Source: Oceanidesulfovibrio marinus (GTDB lineage Bacteria; Desulfobacterota; Desulfovibrionia; Desulfovibrionales; Desulfovibrionaceae). Taken from it: a stretch of DNA of 64,000 nucleotides. A program made the position numbers and the translations under genes. Below, piece by piece: positions 32,719-41,583 of the stretch (position 1 is the stretch's first letter; every line of letters starts with the position of its first letter). Location: assembly GCF_013085545.1 (NCBI RefSeq), contig NZ_CP039543.1:1860001-1924000 (forward strand). The letters are read 5' to 3'. A model generated the notes under the pieces. That model did no database searches and was not told the origin of the DNA. It worked only from the letters and a program-made list of their open reading frames with translations.

Positions 32719-32990
32719 TACTCGGCTGTGGTCGGATCGATCATCCTCCTGACCACAGACACGCTATTGGCCGGGAACCCGCCCTTTTGCGCATGCTCCC
32801 GCACCATCTCCTCGTTGGGAGCCACATACACACAATAAATCTTGTTGTCGGTAATAAAGCTTTCAACCCACTGGATCTCCGGCCCAAGCTCATTCAGTAC
32901 GTCGCGGGATTTCTGCGAAATAGCCTTCAGGTCCTCCGCACTGAGCTGCCCGGCCCCAGGAATTTCCCTCTCGATCACGAACTTTGGCAT
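32718..32990 (-). CDS. DUF4242 domain protein
   Basis: A 90-residue protein with the DUF4242 pattern: MPKFVIEREIPGAG at the N-terminus, AISQKSRDVLNELG, VESFITDNKIYCVYVAPNEE, and REHAQKGGFPANSV near the end. It is predicted to be a small ferredoxin-like alpha/beta fold; a characterised Streptomyces relative binds nickel. Of two adjacent ATGs, the second (32990) has better spacing from GGAG. It sits alone between the pyk terminator and a gap containing pyk-derived sequence. Confidence 0.8.
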   Translation of the reverse strand: MPKFVIEREIPGAGQLSAEDLKAISQKSRDVLNELGPEIQWVESFITDNKIYCVYVAPNEEMVREHAQKGGFPANSVSVVRRMIDPTTAE

Positions 32991-33127
32991 CATACTCTCC
33001 TGTTTTCCAATGGTTACGTTTGAAAAGCTCCATTACGCGCAGGCGTCATGCCTTTAAGCCTTTTTCAACATTAGCCCATCCTTCCCTGGAAACCAACTCA
33101 ATTAGTCTAATTTGGAAGCGCAGTACC

Positions 33128-33175
33128 CGGACGAGCAGCCACCGGTCCCGCCAACGAGCCGAAATCTCCATCAGA
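33128..33175. repeat. Degraded duplicate of the pyk 3' end
   Basis: About 45 bp match the last codons of pyk (32498-32546): the shared blocks CGGACGAGCAGCC, CCGG, CCAACGAG, GAA and ATCT occur in the same order with small indels. No functional reading frame remains. The rest of the 418-bp gap 32991-33408 contains no recognisable gene but has an inverted repeat near 33301-33329. Confidence 0.65.
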
Positions 33176-33300
33176 GACTTTGCCCGAAATATCACGGAAA
33201 GGGAGCGCAAGGTCGTGTTCGATGGCCTCGAGCGTATCTTTTTGTATAGTTGCAGCCGGTTATTTACAAAAGGGCCTTGAAAATACGCTAGGAATATTGT

Positions 33301-33329
33301 AGATATTCTCTAGACTTTCAGAGAAATCT
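33301..33329. promoter_or_regulatory. Inverted repeat upstream of the LamG gene
   Basis: AGATATTCTCT and AGAGAAATCT form an imperfect palindrome with an 8-bp centre (TTCTCT/AGAGAA perfect), 80 bp before the LamG protein start. Candidate operator; no family can be assigned. Confidence 0.35.
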
Positions 33330-33408
33330 TTGCGGCGCCATGTCCAGCGCGCTGCGCTATCTAGTGCAACACCCTGTAACACAACATTATTTACAAGCGA
33401 GGCTTGCC

Positions 33409-34149
33409 ATGAGACTCCCCATCTGCCTCCTCGTCGCCCTCCTGGTGCTGGGCGTGTTCGTATCGCCCGTGGCCACTCGAACTTTTGACATCACTCACGA
33501 TCTTGCCGCGTACTACCCCCTGAACGGCAACACAGAGGACGAAAGCGGCAACCACAACCACGCCGCCCTCGTGGGGCCTGTCTGGGGCATGAACATGTGC
33601 GCCCGGCCCAAGTCGGCCCTGCAGTTCTATCCCCAGGGCCACTCCTACATGGTGGCGGACACCAAGCCCCTCTCCCCGGTGCCCGGCGAGATCGAGGCCC
33701 TGACCCTGGCCGCCTGGATCTACCCCACCCGCATGGACGACACCCGCATCATCGTGGACAAGTTCAACCCCCGGACCCAGGACCGCGAGTTCCGGTTCGC
33801 CCTGCAGAACGGCAAGCTGCGCTTCATCTGGGCCGCCGTGAATGAGAAAGCCGACGCCGAGGACTGCGATTTCATCGAAAGCGCCAACGCTCTGAAGATC
33901 AACCGTTGGCACCACGTGGCCGCCAGCTACCAACGCGGCAAGGCCATTCTCTACGTGAACGGCGAGGAGGTCGCCGCCAAAGCCACCAGGGACTGGCCCA
34001 TCTACGAAGCCAATGCTGACCTGCAGATCGGCGGCAACGGCGTGGAGGACAGCGGTTTCTTCAACGGCAAGATCGACGATTTGCGCGTGTATACGCGCGC
34101 CCTGGAGGTATCCGACATTCAGGTTCTGGCTGCGCGCCCCTGCCAGTAG
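33409..34149 (+). CDS. Secreted LamG/concanavalin-like lectin-domain protein
   Basis: A 246-residue protein with a Sec signal peptide (about 1-23) and a single LamG-like jelly-roll domain: LAAYYPLNGNTEDESGN opening, LTLAAWIYPTRMDDTRIIV, NRWHHVAASYQRGKAILYVNG and the closing GKIDDLRVYTRALEVSDI. Such domains bind carbohydrate or protein; no catalytic residues are apparent. It is not fused to a larger adhesin. GAGG lies upstream of ATG 33409, and a terminator follows. Confidence 0.82.
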   Translation: MRLPICLLVALLVLGVFVSPVATRTFDITHDLAAYYPLNGNTEDESGNHNHAALVGPVWGMNMCARPKSALQFYPQGHSYMVADTKPLSPVPGEIEALTLAAWIYPTRMDDTRIIVDKFNPRTQDREFRFALQNGKLRFIWAAVNEKADAEDCDFIESANALKINRWHHVAASYQRGKAILYVNGEEVAAKATRDWPIYEANADLQIGGNGVEDSGFFNGKIDDLRVYTRALEVSDIQVLAARPCQ

Positions 34150-34181
34150 TCCCCCCAGCCTCATTGTTGTACCCTCAGGAC

Positions 34182-34225
34182 AAACGAGCAGCCCCTGCGC
34201 CACACGGCCGGGGGCTGTTCGTTTT
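34182..34225 (+). terminator. Terminator of the LamG gene
   Basis: AAACGA-CAGCCCC pairs with GGGGCTG-TCGTTTT across a GC-rich loop, ending in TTTT on plus. Confidence 0.75.
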
Positions 34226-34282
34226 GGCGAGTCCGGATGAAAGACGCCCCTCGGCCGCCATCGCACACCTTGCCGCCTGATA

Positions 34283-34324
34283 ACAAACGAAAACGCCCCT
34301 GCCGGCGGTGGTGCCGGCAGGGGC
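34283..34324 (-). terminator. Terminator of the zinc-ribbon gene
   Basis: A perfect 12-bp stem GCCCCTGCCGGC / GCCGGCAGGGGC (34294-34324) with a GTGGTG-type loop; read on minus it is followed by GTTTTCGTTTGTT. Confidence 0.8.
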
Positions 34325-34365
34325 TTATAATTTTTTCTGGCGTGGAGGCGCTGGACGCACAGACG

Positions 34366-34782
34366 CTACTTGTAGAGCTGGATCACCTTGGCGCCGGACT
34401 CGCGGCGCTCCGGGGTTTCCCGGCCGGTGTTGATGGCTGCGGCGTCGTCGCGCTGATACACCGCTCCGCAGGAGAGGCACTTCCACTGGTCTCCGGACTC
34501 GCCCAGGCGGATGAGCAGCCCGTCGCGATCAAAGCAGCTCTGGCAGAACGGGCCCTGCTTGATGGTGCCGGTTTTCAGCCAGTAGCTGTGGCCGTCGTAC
34601 TCCAGGTTCTTGGCAAGATAGAGTATATCCTCGAACTCCTGCAGTTGGGTGCGAAGCATTTCATTCTCGTCGTGCACTTCGATATACTTCTCCTGAAGCA
34701 TCCCGAGCACCTTTTTGGCCTCGTCGCACTTGCCCTTCGTAAAGAGATCGTGAACCTCCTTGAAGCGGTAGTAATCGAGCAT
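34366..34782 (-). CDS. Small coiled-coil zinc-ribbon protein
   Basis: A 138-residue soluble protein of unknown function. The N-terminal half is helical/coiled coil (VLGMLQEKYIEVHDENEML); the C-terminal half has a zinc ribbon with CQSC (about residue 80) and CLSC (about 102). It ends in a polar tail. This layout suits a protein- or nucleic-acid-binding adaptor. It is monocistronic with its own terminator. Confidence 0.7.
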   Translation of the reverse strand: MLDYYRFKEVHDLFTKGKCDEAKKVLGMLQEKYIEVHDENEMLRTQLQEFEDILYLAKNLEYDGHSYWLKTGTIKQGPFCQSCFDRDGLLIRLGESGDQWKCLSCGAVYQRDDAAAINTGRETPERRESGAKVIQLYK

Positions 34783-34885
34783 GGCGTTTGATTCCTTTTG
34801 GTTTGCGGTCCGGCACGGACTTATCTGCCCGTGACGTTATTCTTCTTATCGACCGCACAAAGCGAATCTTTAGCCTCGCTGCGAG

Positions 34886-37800
34886 TTACTCCTGTGCTGA
34901 CGCTCCGGAATCCGGCGAATCGTCAATGGTCTTGGCGCTTCCCACCTTCTCCATTCTGATGAAGAACATCAAGAGCGCCGGCACCAGGAACACGGTGAAG
35001 ACCGTGGACAGGGCCAGACCGCCAAGCACCACGCTGCCCAGGCCGCGGTAGAGCTCCGAACCCGGGCCCGACATGACGGCCAGAGGCAGCATGCCGAACA
35101 CGGATGTGGTGGCGCTCATGTAGATGGGCCGAATACGCGTGCGCACCGCCTCCAGCACGGCGTCCTTGTGCTGCATGCCGCCTTCGCGGATGTTGTTCAG
35201 CGACTGGTGCACCACGAGAATGGCGTTGTTCACCACCACGCCGATGAGGATGACGAAGCCCAGCATGGTGAGCACGTCCAGGCTTTGCGGCGCGATGAAT
35301 ATGGATTGCAGGGTCAGGCCCAGCACGCCGCCCACTGCCGCCAGCGGCACGGTGAACATGATGACCAGCGGATAGATGAAGTTGCCGAAAAGCGCGGCCA
35401 TGAGCAGGTAGGTGATGAACACGGCGAGCAGGAAGTTGCCCTGCATGGCGTCGCGCGTCTCGGTGAGCTTGTCGGCCGCGCCGGACATGTGGAAGGTCAC
35501 GCCCTCGAACAGGCCCTGCTCGCGCAGCTTGGGCACCACGCCGTTCTCGATGGTTTCCATGGCCGACTGCAGGGGCACGGTCTCCGGCGGCGTCACCTGC
35601 AGGGTCACTGTGCGCCGGCGCTCCAGGTGGCGGATCTCGGTGATGCCCGTGGTCCGCTCCAGCGCAGCCAGAGAGGACACGGGAATGGAGCGCCCTTCGG
35701 GCGTGACCACCAGTGCCTCGTAGAGCTGCTCCGGCGTGCGGATGTCCTCTCTGCTGGCGCGCACCACCAGGTCGATCTTCCTCTGCCCTTCCTGCTTGAA
35801 ATCGCCAATCTCCCGGCCGTCCATGAGGATGTCCAGGGCAATGCCCAGCGCTCTTGTGCTCAGGTCGGCCGCACGGAGGCGTTCACGGTTGGGGATGATC
35901 TTGACCTCGGGGAACAGGAGCTCCAGCGAGGGCTCCGGCCGGATACGGCTGCCGGGAACAGCCTGGCTGATGGCGCCGTACATGGCGCCGCCGGCCGCAA
36001 TGAGCTTCTCGATCTCGGCGCCGGTCAGATCCACGTCGATGGAGCGGCCGCCGCCGATGCGGTCCTCGAAGATACCGGCCTGCAGGCTCACGCCGTACAT
36101 GCCCGGAATGGAGTGGATGATGCCCATGAGCGGATCGATGAGCTTCCTGGCCTCCTGCTCCTGCGTGGAGATGACGCCGAAAAGCATGATCTGCGGCGCG
36201 CCCACGTAGAAGGTACTCGCGATGCCAGGGAGATCGCCCACGTGCTCCTGGTCGATAAAGGGATCGAGCCTGTCGTAGATGTACCGGCCAATGTCCATGC
36301 GCTCTTCGTACGAGAGGCCGGGCGGCGGAATGAGGATGTTGATGATCAGGTTGCGGTTGCCTGTGGGCAGGTACTCCATCTTGGGCCACAGCGTGACCAC
36401 GATGAGCACGGCCGCGCCCAGCACGGCGCCGATGGTCGCCAGGCGGGTGGCCCAGTTCTTCAGCGAGAGCCGCACCAGGCCCATCATGCCGCTGTTCAGT
36501 ATCCCGCCGATCCTGGGGATGATGCCGTGGGACTGGCGCTTCTGGTGCAGCTTCTTGCCCTTGGCCAGCTTGCGCTTGTCTGAGTACTGGAAGAACTGGT
36601 TGGAGAGCATCGGGATGACCGACACCGACACGAACAGGGAGAGCATGATCGCGCTGGTGATGGCGATGGCGATGTCCTTGAAAAGCTGCCCGGCCTCCTC
36701 TTCCATGAAGACCACGGGCAGAAAGACCGCCACGGTGGTCAGGGTGGAGGCCAGCACCGCGCCCCACACCTCTTTTGCTCCGTCATAGGCCGCGACAAAG
36801 GCCCCTTTGCCCATGGATCGGTGCCGGTCGATGTTTTCCAGCACAACGATGGCCGCGTCCACGAGCATGCCCACGGAAAACGATATGCCCGCCAGGCTGA
36901 TGACGTTCAGGTTCCGGCCCAGGAAGCTCATGAACATGAACGTGCCGATGATGGAGATGGGGATGGCCACAGTAACAATGACCGTGGACGAGATGCGCCG
37001 CAGGAAGACGAGCAGCACGATGATGGCCAGGGTACCGCCCACAAGAATGTTCTGCTTGACCAGGTCGATGGCGCCGTTGATGTACGGCCGCTGGTCATAG
37101 GTCCAGTCGTAGTACAGGCCCCTGCCGGCCAGCAGGCCCTCGTTCAGCTCGGTCACCACGCGCTCCATGGCGTCCGTGACCTCCAGAACGTTGGCGTCCG
37201 GCTCCGGCTTGATGCCGCACACGATGCCCTTGGAACCGTTGTGCAGCATGGCCACCGTGTTGGTCTCGAAGTCGAAGTGGACGTCGGCCACGTCCTTGAC
37301 TTTGATCCGGCGCTGGCCCGTGGAGGTCAGCACCACGTTCTCGATCTCCTCGGGAGACTGGTACTCGCCCGTGGTGCGGATGCGGTACTCGCGGCGGCTC
37401 ACCTGCATGTTGCCGGCCGATACGTTCACGTTCTCCTGGTTCAGGATGTCCACGAACTGATCCAGGGTCAGCTTGTGCGCGGCAAGACGCTCCGGATCGA
37501 CCACCACGTGCATCTCGCTCTCCGTGCCGCCGAACACGAAGAGGTCGGCCACGCCGGGCACGCGCTCCAGGTACTGGCGCACCTCCTCTTCAAAAAAGGT
37601 CTTGTACTCGTCGATGTCTGTGGGGTTGTCGTCCTTGGTCTTGAGCACAAGCCAGATGATGGGCGAGGTATCCGCGCCCGAGGCGTTGATGATCGGCCGG
37701 TCCACGTTCTCGGGATACTCCGGGACCTCGTTCAGCTTGTTGGACACGCGCAGCAGGGCGGAGTCCACGTCCGTGCCGATCTGGAACTTGAGGGTGATCT

Positions 37801-38068
37801 CGCCCTGGCCGTTGAAGGAGCTGGACTCCATGGTCACCAGTTTGGGAATACCCTTGAGGACCTTTTCCTGCTCCTCGATGATCTCGCGCTCGATGTCGTA
37901 CGGCGTGGCGCCCGGCCAGGTGGTGGTCACGCTGATCTGCGGCTCCGTCACCGTGGGCGAGAGCTGATACGGCAGCGCGTACAGGCCGATGATGCCGAAC
38001 AGCAGAATGAGGATGACCCCGACCAGCACCGTGACCGGGTTCTTGATGGAAAAGCGGACGATATCCAT
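34886..38068 (-). CDS. RND efflux pump, inner-membrane permease
   Basis: A 1060-residue RND transporter with the usual two halves of six membrane helices and two large periplasmic loops. It begins MDIVRFSIKNPVTVLVGVI. In helix 4 the motif is GMLVDAAIVVLENIDR, keeping the first Asp of the proton relay but with Ala for the second; in helix 10 the motif is VVNNAILVV, lacking the Lys of AcrB. This pattern recurs in a subset of RND pumps, so proton coupling may differ from AcrB. It follows the adaptor gene by 6 bp. Substrate not predictable (drugs, lipids or metals). Confidence 0.88.
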   Translation of the reverse strand: MDIVRFSIKNPVTVLVGVILILLFGIIGLYALPYQLSPTVTEPQISVTTTWPGATPYDIEREIIEEQEKVLKGIPKLVTMESSSFNGQGEITLKFQIGTDVDSALLRVSNKLNEVPEYPENVDRPIINASGADTSPIIWLVLKTKDDNPTDIDEYKTFFEEEVRQYLERVPGVADLFVFGGTESEMHVVVDPERLAAHKLTLDQFVDILNQENVNVSAGNMQVSRREYRIRTTGEYQSPEEIENVVLTSTGQRRIKVKDVADVHFDFETNTVAMLHNGSKGIVCGIKPEPDANVLEVTDAMERVVTELNEGLLAGRGLYYDWTYDQRPYINGAIDLVKQNILVGGTLAIIVLLVFLRRISSTVIVTVAIPISIIGTFMFMSFLGRNLNVISLAGISFSVGMLVDAAIVVLENIDRHRSMGKGAFVAAYDGAKEVWGAVLASTLTTVAVFLPVVFMEEEAGQLFKDIAIAITSAIMLSLFVSVSVIPMLSNQFFQYSDKRKLAKGKKLHQKRQSHGIIPRIGGILNSGMMGLVRLSLKNWATRLATIGAVLGAAVLIVVTLWPKMEYLPTGNRNLIINILIPPPGLSYEERMDIGRYIYDRLDPFIDQEHVGDLPGIASTFYVGAPQIMLFGVISTQEQEARKLIDPLMGIIHSIPGMYGVSLQAGIFEDRIGGGRSIDVDLTGAEIEKLIAAGGAMYGAISQAVPGSRIRPEPSLELLFPEVKIIPNRERLRAADLSTRALGIALDILMDGREIGDFKQEGQRKIDLVVRASREDIRTPEQLYEALVVTPEGRSIPVSSLAALERTTGITEIRHLERRRTVTLQVTPPETVPLQSAMETIENGVVPKLREQGLFEGVTFHMSGAADKLTETRDAMQGNFLLAVFITYLLMAALFGNFIYPLVIMFTVPLAAVGGVLGLTLQSIFIAPQSLDVLTMLGFVILIGVVVNNAILVVHQSLNNIREGGMQHKDAVLEAVRTRIRPIYMSATTSVFGMLPLAVMSGPGSELYRGLGSVVLGGLALSTVFTVFLVPALLMFFIRMEKVGSAKTIDDSPDSGASAQE

Positions 38069-38074
38069 GGCGGA

Positions 38075-39214
38075 CTAGCTCTGGCTTTTCTGAGATTGAT
38101 CGCTGGCCAGGGGCTGCGGCGCCACGGCCTGGCCGGGCCGGAGGCGTTCGTTGCCCTTGACCACCACATCCATGCCGGCCTGCACGCCCGGACCGGTCAC
38201 GGCGGCTTCCAGGCCCACGTAGGCCGCCACCTCCACGGGTATGGGCATGGCCGCACCATCCTTCACGGCCCACATCAGGAGATCGCCGCGCTGCATGATC
38301 ACGGCGTCGCGCGGCACCAGCACGGCGTCCACCGGCTCGCCGGCCGGTACCCAGGTCACGGCCTCCATGCCCTGGGCCAGGCCGTCCGGGTTGTCTATCT
38401 TGATCTTCAGGGGAAAGGTGCGTGTGGCCAGGTCGCCGCGGGGAATGAGGGAAAGAATCTTGCCGGTGCGGCGCACACCGCCCGTTACCACCTCCACCTC
38501 GCGGCCGGGCTTGGCGAACTGGACCAGTTCGCCGGGGATGTCCACCACCACTTCCAGGTAGTCGTCGCGCGCCATGGTGGCGATGGGCGTGCCTGCCTGC
38601 ACCCACTCGCCGCGGCCCACATGCTTCTCCAGAACAACGCCGTCATACGGCGCGGGCACGCCAGCCTTGGCGAGCCGGATGCGCCAGAGCTCTGCGCGCG
38701 ACTCCAGCGAACGCGCCTTCCGCTCCAGGCTCTGCACCTGGTACTGGGAGTCGTCGTACTCGCTCTGCGCGATGGAGCCCTGCTTGATCAGCTTGCGGTA
38801 ACGGTCCAGCTCCAGCCGGGCGTTTTCCAGATCGGAGAGCACCTCCTGGTAGTCGGCCGTGGCCGCCTCCAGCTCCTGCCGCACAATGTCTTTGGACAGG
38901 GTCACCAGCATGTCGCCGGCCTTCAGGCGGTCGCCCTCCAGGAATTTGATGGAGTCCACCCGGCCGCTCACCTCCGCGGCCACCTCGGAAACCTCCGGGT
39001 AGTACACGGTGCCGATAAGCCGGTTCTGAGGCGCCACCTTCCCTTCGTGCGACTTGGCGGTAATGACCGGAGAGGCCGGCTGTCCCTGGCTCTGGGCGGA
39101 CTCTTCCCCCTCCTTCTTTTCCTGCGCCGTGGCGCAGCCAAGAGGCAGGACCAGGAAACAGACCATCACGATGAAACATTGCACGGTAAGAAACCGCACG
39201 CGGCGGGTATTCAT
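38075..39214 (-). CDS. RND efflux periplasmic adaptor (membrane fusion lipoprotein)
   Basis: A 379-residue HlyD/AcrA-type adaptor. The N-terminus has a lipoprotein signal peptide with lipobox LPLGC (Cys27). A barrel-sandwich/lipoyl half-motif (VSGRVDSIKFLEGDRLKAGD), a helical hairpin (about 130-205) and a second lipoyl half-motif (APYDGVVLEKHVGRGEWVQAG) follow. It bridges the RND permease to the TolC-type channel encoded divergently 350 bp away. The C-terminus is polar low complexity. Confidence 0.88.
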   Translation of the reverse strand: MNTRRVRFLTVQCFIVMVCFLVLPLGCATAQEKKEGEESAQSQGQPASPVITAKSHEGKVAPQNRLIGTVYYPEVSEVAAEVSGRVDSIKFLEGDRLKAGDMLVTLSKDIVRQELEAATADYQEVLSDLENARLELDRYRKLIKQGSIAQSEYDDSQYQVQSLERKARSLESRAELWRIRLAKAGVPAPYDGVVLEKHVGRGEWVQAGTPIATMARDDYLEVVVDIPGELVQFAKPGREVEVVTGGVRRTGKILSLIPRGDLATRTFPLKIKIDNPDGLAQGMEAVTWVPAGEPVDAVLVPRDAVIMQRGDLLMWAVKDGAAMPIPVEVAAYVGLEAAVTGPGVQAGMDVVVKGNERLRPGQAVAPQPLASDQSQKSQS

Positions 39215-39565
39215 GGCGACCTCGTCTCAAGTATCCAGAGAATGCGAAGGGTTGACGGTCTTTCCGAAACGAAATGTGTAAAGTTGCTCGTCTGGGGGTT
39301 CCGTCCCGAAGTGAAATCTTGTACGCATGTTCTCGCGCGCTGGCAAGCGATCTCCTCCTGCCCGGGGGCGGAGGCCCACCAATAAACGCTTGCCGGCTCT
39401 CGTAACCAGCAGGCGCTTCCGCGCAGACGAAAGCCGCCCCGAGCGGCTCTGAAATTCAGTTGAACTCGTCTGCCAAAGCGTCTATTTAACTGCATGCATA
39501 TACGCATGAAGCTCTGACGGGGCGCACGATCCTCGTTGCCTTCAGCGCCTCCCAGGAGAAACATT
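39215..39565. other. Divergent regulatory region of the efflux system
   Basis: A 351-bp gap between the adaptor gene (minus) and the TolC-type gene (plus), presumably with promoters for both. It holds a small AGCCGC/GCGGCT hairpin near 39430-39450. No regulator gene of the TetR or MarR type is adjacent, so control is not apparent. Confidence 0.5.
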
Positions 39566-41107
39566 ATGGTTTTGAAATCCCTTCTGAGCACACTGTTGTA
39601 CCGGCGTCTCGCCTTGATCCTTGTCCCGGCCATCGCGCTCTCCCTGGCATCGTTCAACACGGCGCGGGCCGCGGAGAGCAAAGAGTACTCCATAGACCCC
39701 GTACATGAAAACACCATTCTCCAGGATGTCATCGATCTTCCCAAGGAAGACCCGGCCATCCAGCGCGAGGAGCTTTCTCCCCACGCCGTGGAGGAATGGG
39801 ACAAGCCCCTGCCCTCTGCCAGCGCCCAGGTGGGCCCTTCCAACGCCACCCAGGGAGCCATCTCCATCGGTGAGGCCGTGCGCCTTGCCCTGGACAACAA
39901 CCCGCAGATCACCAGTGCCATCCACCAGAGCCGTGCCGCCAAGTACGGCAAGTACTCGCGTGTCGGCGCGCTCCTGCCCACGGTAACCGGCGGCTACTCT
40001 TACTCGTACAGCGAGACCCCGCGGGCGGAAGGTTCTGCGCCCACCCAGGCCAATACCCGCTACACCCTGTTCTTCAACATCCGTCAGGATCTCTTTGTCG
40101 GCTTCCGCAACATCTCCAACCTGATGCGGGCCCGGTTCTCCGAAGAGCAGGCCAAGCTGAACCGCTACAACCAAGAGCTCTCCCTGCTCCTCTCCGTGCA
40201 GGAGAACTTCCTGAACCTGCTGCGCGCCCGTGAGGACGTCCGCAGCGCCCAGGACTCCGTCACCCGGCTGGAATCCCAGCTCAAGGTCACCCGCGCCTTC
40301 TACGACGTGGGTCTGCGCCCCCGCCTCGACGTGCTCCAGGCCGAGGTCGACCTGGCCGAGGCCGAGGACACCCTGCTGCAGGCCGAGAACAGCGTGGACA
40401 CGCAGCGCGCGCGGATGAACACCCTGCTGCAGCTCAACCTGGGTGATGATGTGGACTACGTGGGCGAGCTCAAGTACGAGCCCTTTCCCCTGTCCCTGGA
40501 GGCGTGCCTGGAGCGCGCCTACAAGAACCGCCCCGACCTTTTGATCTTCAAGAAGGCCGTGGACATCGCCAGGCAGGACTCCCGCGTGGCGGCCAGCACG
40601 CTCTACCCGCAGATCACCGGCGAGTTCGACTGGTCCCAGTTCGGCGACAAGCCCGACCTGCAGGGCAGCCCGTACGTGAATCTCAACCGCTACGACCAGT
40701 GGAGCCTGCAGATCGGCCTCACCTGGGATCTCTTCGACTTCGGGCAGAACTTCTTCACCTGGCGGCAGACCCGCGAGGCGGAAAAAGGCGCCCAGGCCGA
40801 CGTGGCCAGCCAGTATCTGGAGGCGACCTACGACGTGAAGTCCCGCCGCCTGCAGATCGACGAGACAGCCAAACGAATCGCCGTGGCCCAGAAGCGCGTG
40901 GAGCAAGGTAAGGAAGGCTACCGCATGGCCGTGGCCCGCTACCAGGCCCAGGTGGGCACCAACAACGATGTGCTCGACGCCCAGTCCCGTCTCACCAGCG
41001 CCGAGTCCACCCTCACCGAAGCCCTGGTGGACTACGAGATCGCCGTGGCCAACCTCTACGTCTCCATTGGCGCCAAGAACGTGGACCTCGCCCTGGTGGC
41101 GCAGTAG
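39566..41107 (+). CDS. TolC-family outer-membrane efflux channel
   Basis: A 513-residue protein with a Sec signal peptide (cleavage after ARA near residue 37) and an N-terminal linker of ~75 residues before the first TolC repeat (ISIGEAVRLALDNNPQI). Two repeated helical units contain the periodic RVGALLPTVTGGYSYSYS strand pair and the second DSRVAASTLYPQITGEF. It should form the trimeric outer-membrane exit duct for the adjacent RND pump. AGGAG lies seven bases upstream of ATG; a terminator follows. Confidence 0.88.
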   Translation: MVLKSLLSTLLYRRLALILVPAIALSLASFNTARAAESKEYSIDPVHENTILQDVIDLPKEDPAIQREELSPHAVEEWDKPLPSASAQVGPSNATQGAISIGEAVRLALDNNPQITSAIHQSRAAKYGKYSRVGALLPTVTGGYSYSYSETPRAEGSAPTQANTRYTLFFNIRQDLFVGFRNISNLMRARFSEEQAKLNRYNQELSLLLSVQENFLNLLRAREDVRSAQDSVTRLESQLKVTRAFYDVGLRPRLDVLQAEVDLAEAEDTLLQAENSVDTQRARMNTLLQLNLGDDVDYVGELKYEPFPLSLEACLERAYKNRPDLLIFKKAVDIARQDSRVAASTLYPQITGEFDWSQFGDKPDLQGSPYVNLNRYDQWSLQIGLTWDLFDFGQNFFTWRQTREAEKGAQADVASQYLEATYDVKSRRLQIDETAKRIAVAQKRVEQGKEGYRMAVARYQAQVGTNNDVLDAQSRLTSAESTLTEALVDYEIAVANLYVSIGAKNVDLALVAQ

Positions 41108-41133
41108 GACCACGCTACAGTCCCTGACATGAC

Positions 41134-41172
41134 GACGGCCGCCCTCCCGACATGGGAGGACGGCCGTTTTTG
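41134..41172 (+). terminator. Terminator of the TolC-type gene
   Basis: ACGGCC-CCTCCC and GGGAGG-GGCCGT pair, followed by TTTTTG on plus. Confidence 0.85.
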
Positions 41173-41238
41173 TTTGCAATAGTGCGCCCCGGCAACGGCG
41201 CCGGTCGTATTTCTTCGGCAGGAACCGCTCCAGGCTGC

Positions 41239-41580
41239 CTACCCTGTCATTTTCTCCCGTCTCGAGTGCAGACCGGCCCGCTCCAGCAACGTCTTGGCCA
41301 ACCTGGCCTGCCGGCCCGTATTGTACGAAAGAAGCTGCCGCGCCGACTGCATGGATGGGAAAAGGAACGCCGCATGCCGGACGGTGCCACCGCCTGAGCC
41401 TATGTGCTGCACGGACGAGAGTACGTACTGGCCCGTTTTCGAGCGAATCAGGCTGAGCTCCCACCATTCGCCGCTGGGCACGCTGTTGAGAAATTCAAGG
41501 TCCGTCACGTTGGCCAGTTGCTCGCCCTCGATCAAGAGGTCGCTGCGGCCGTCACGCTTCACCCGGATAATGCTGCTCAT
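41239..41580 (-). CDS. Conserved hypothetical protein, ~113 residues
   Basis: A soluble protein with no signal peptide; mixed alpha/beta, including an early IRVKRDGRSDLLIEGEQL strand region, GEWWELSLIRSKTGQYVLSS in the middle and a helical Arg/Lys-rich C-terminus. A GGGGG ribosome site precedes tandem ATGs at 41583 and 41580. I do not recognise the family. It is convergent with the TolC-type gene across the terminator and is otherwise isolated. Confidence 0.6.
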   Translation of the reverse strand: MSSIIRVKRDGRSDLLIEGEQLANVTDLEFLNSVPSGEWWELSLIRSKTGQYVLSSVQHIGSGGGTVRHAAFLFPSMQSARQLLSYNTGRQARLAKTLLERAGLHSRREKMTG

Positions 41581-41583
41581 CAT

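Noticed and set aside
32984-33280. A 98-codon frame across the gap with the pyk relic
   Set aside because: It crosses the degraded pyk segment in an unrelated frame and lacks a ribosome site; probably chance.
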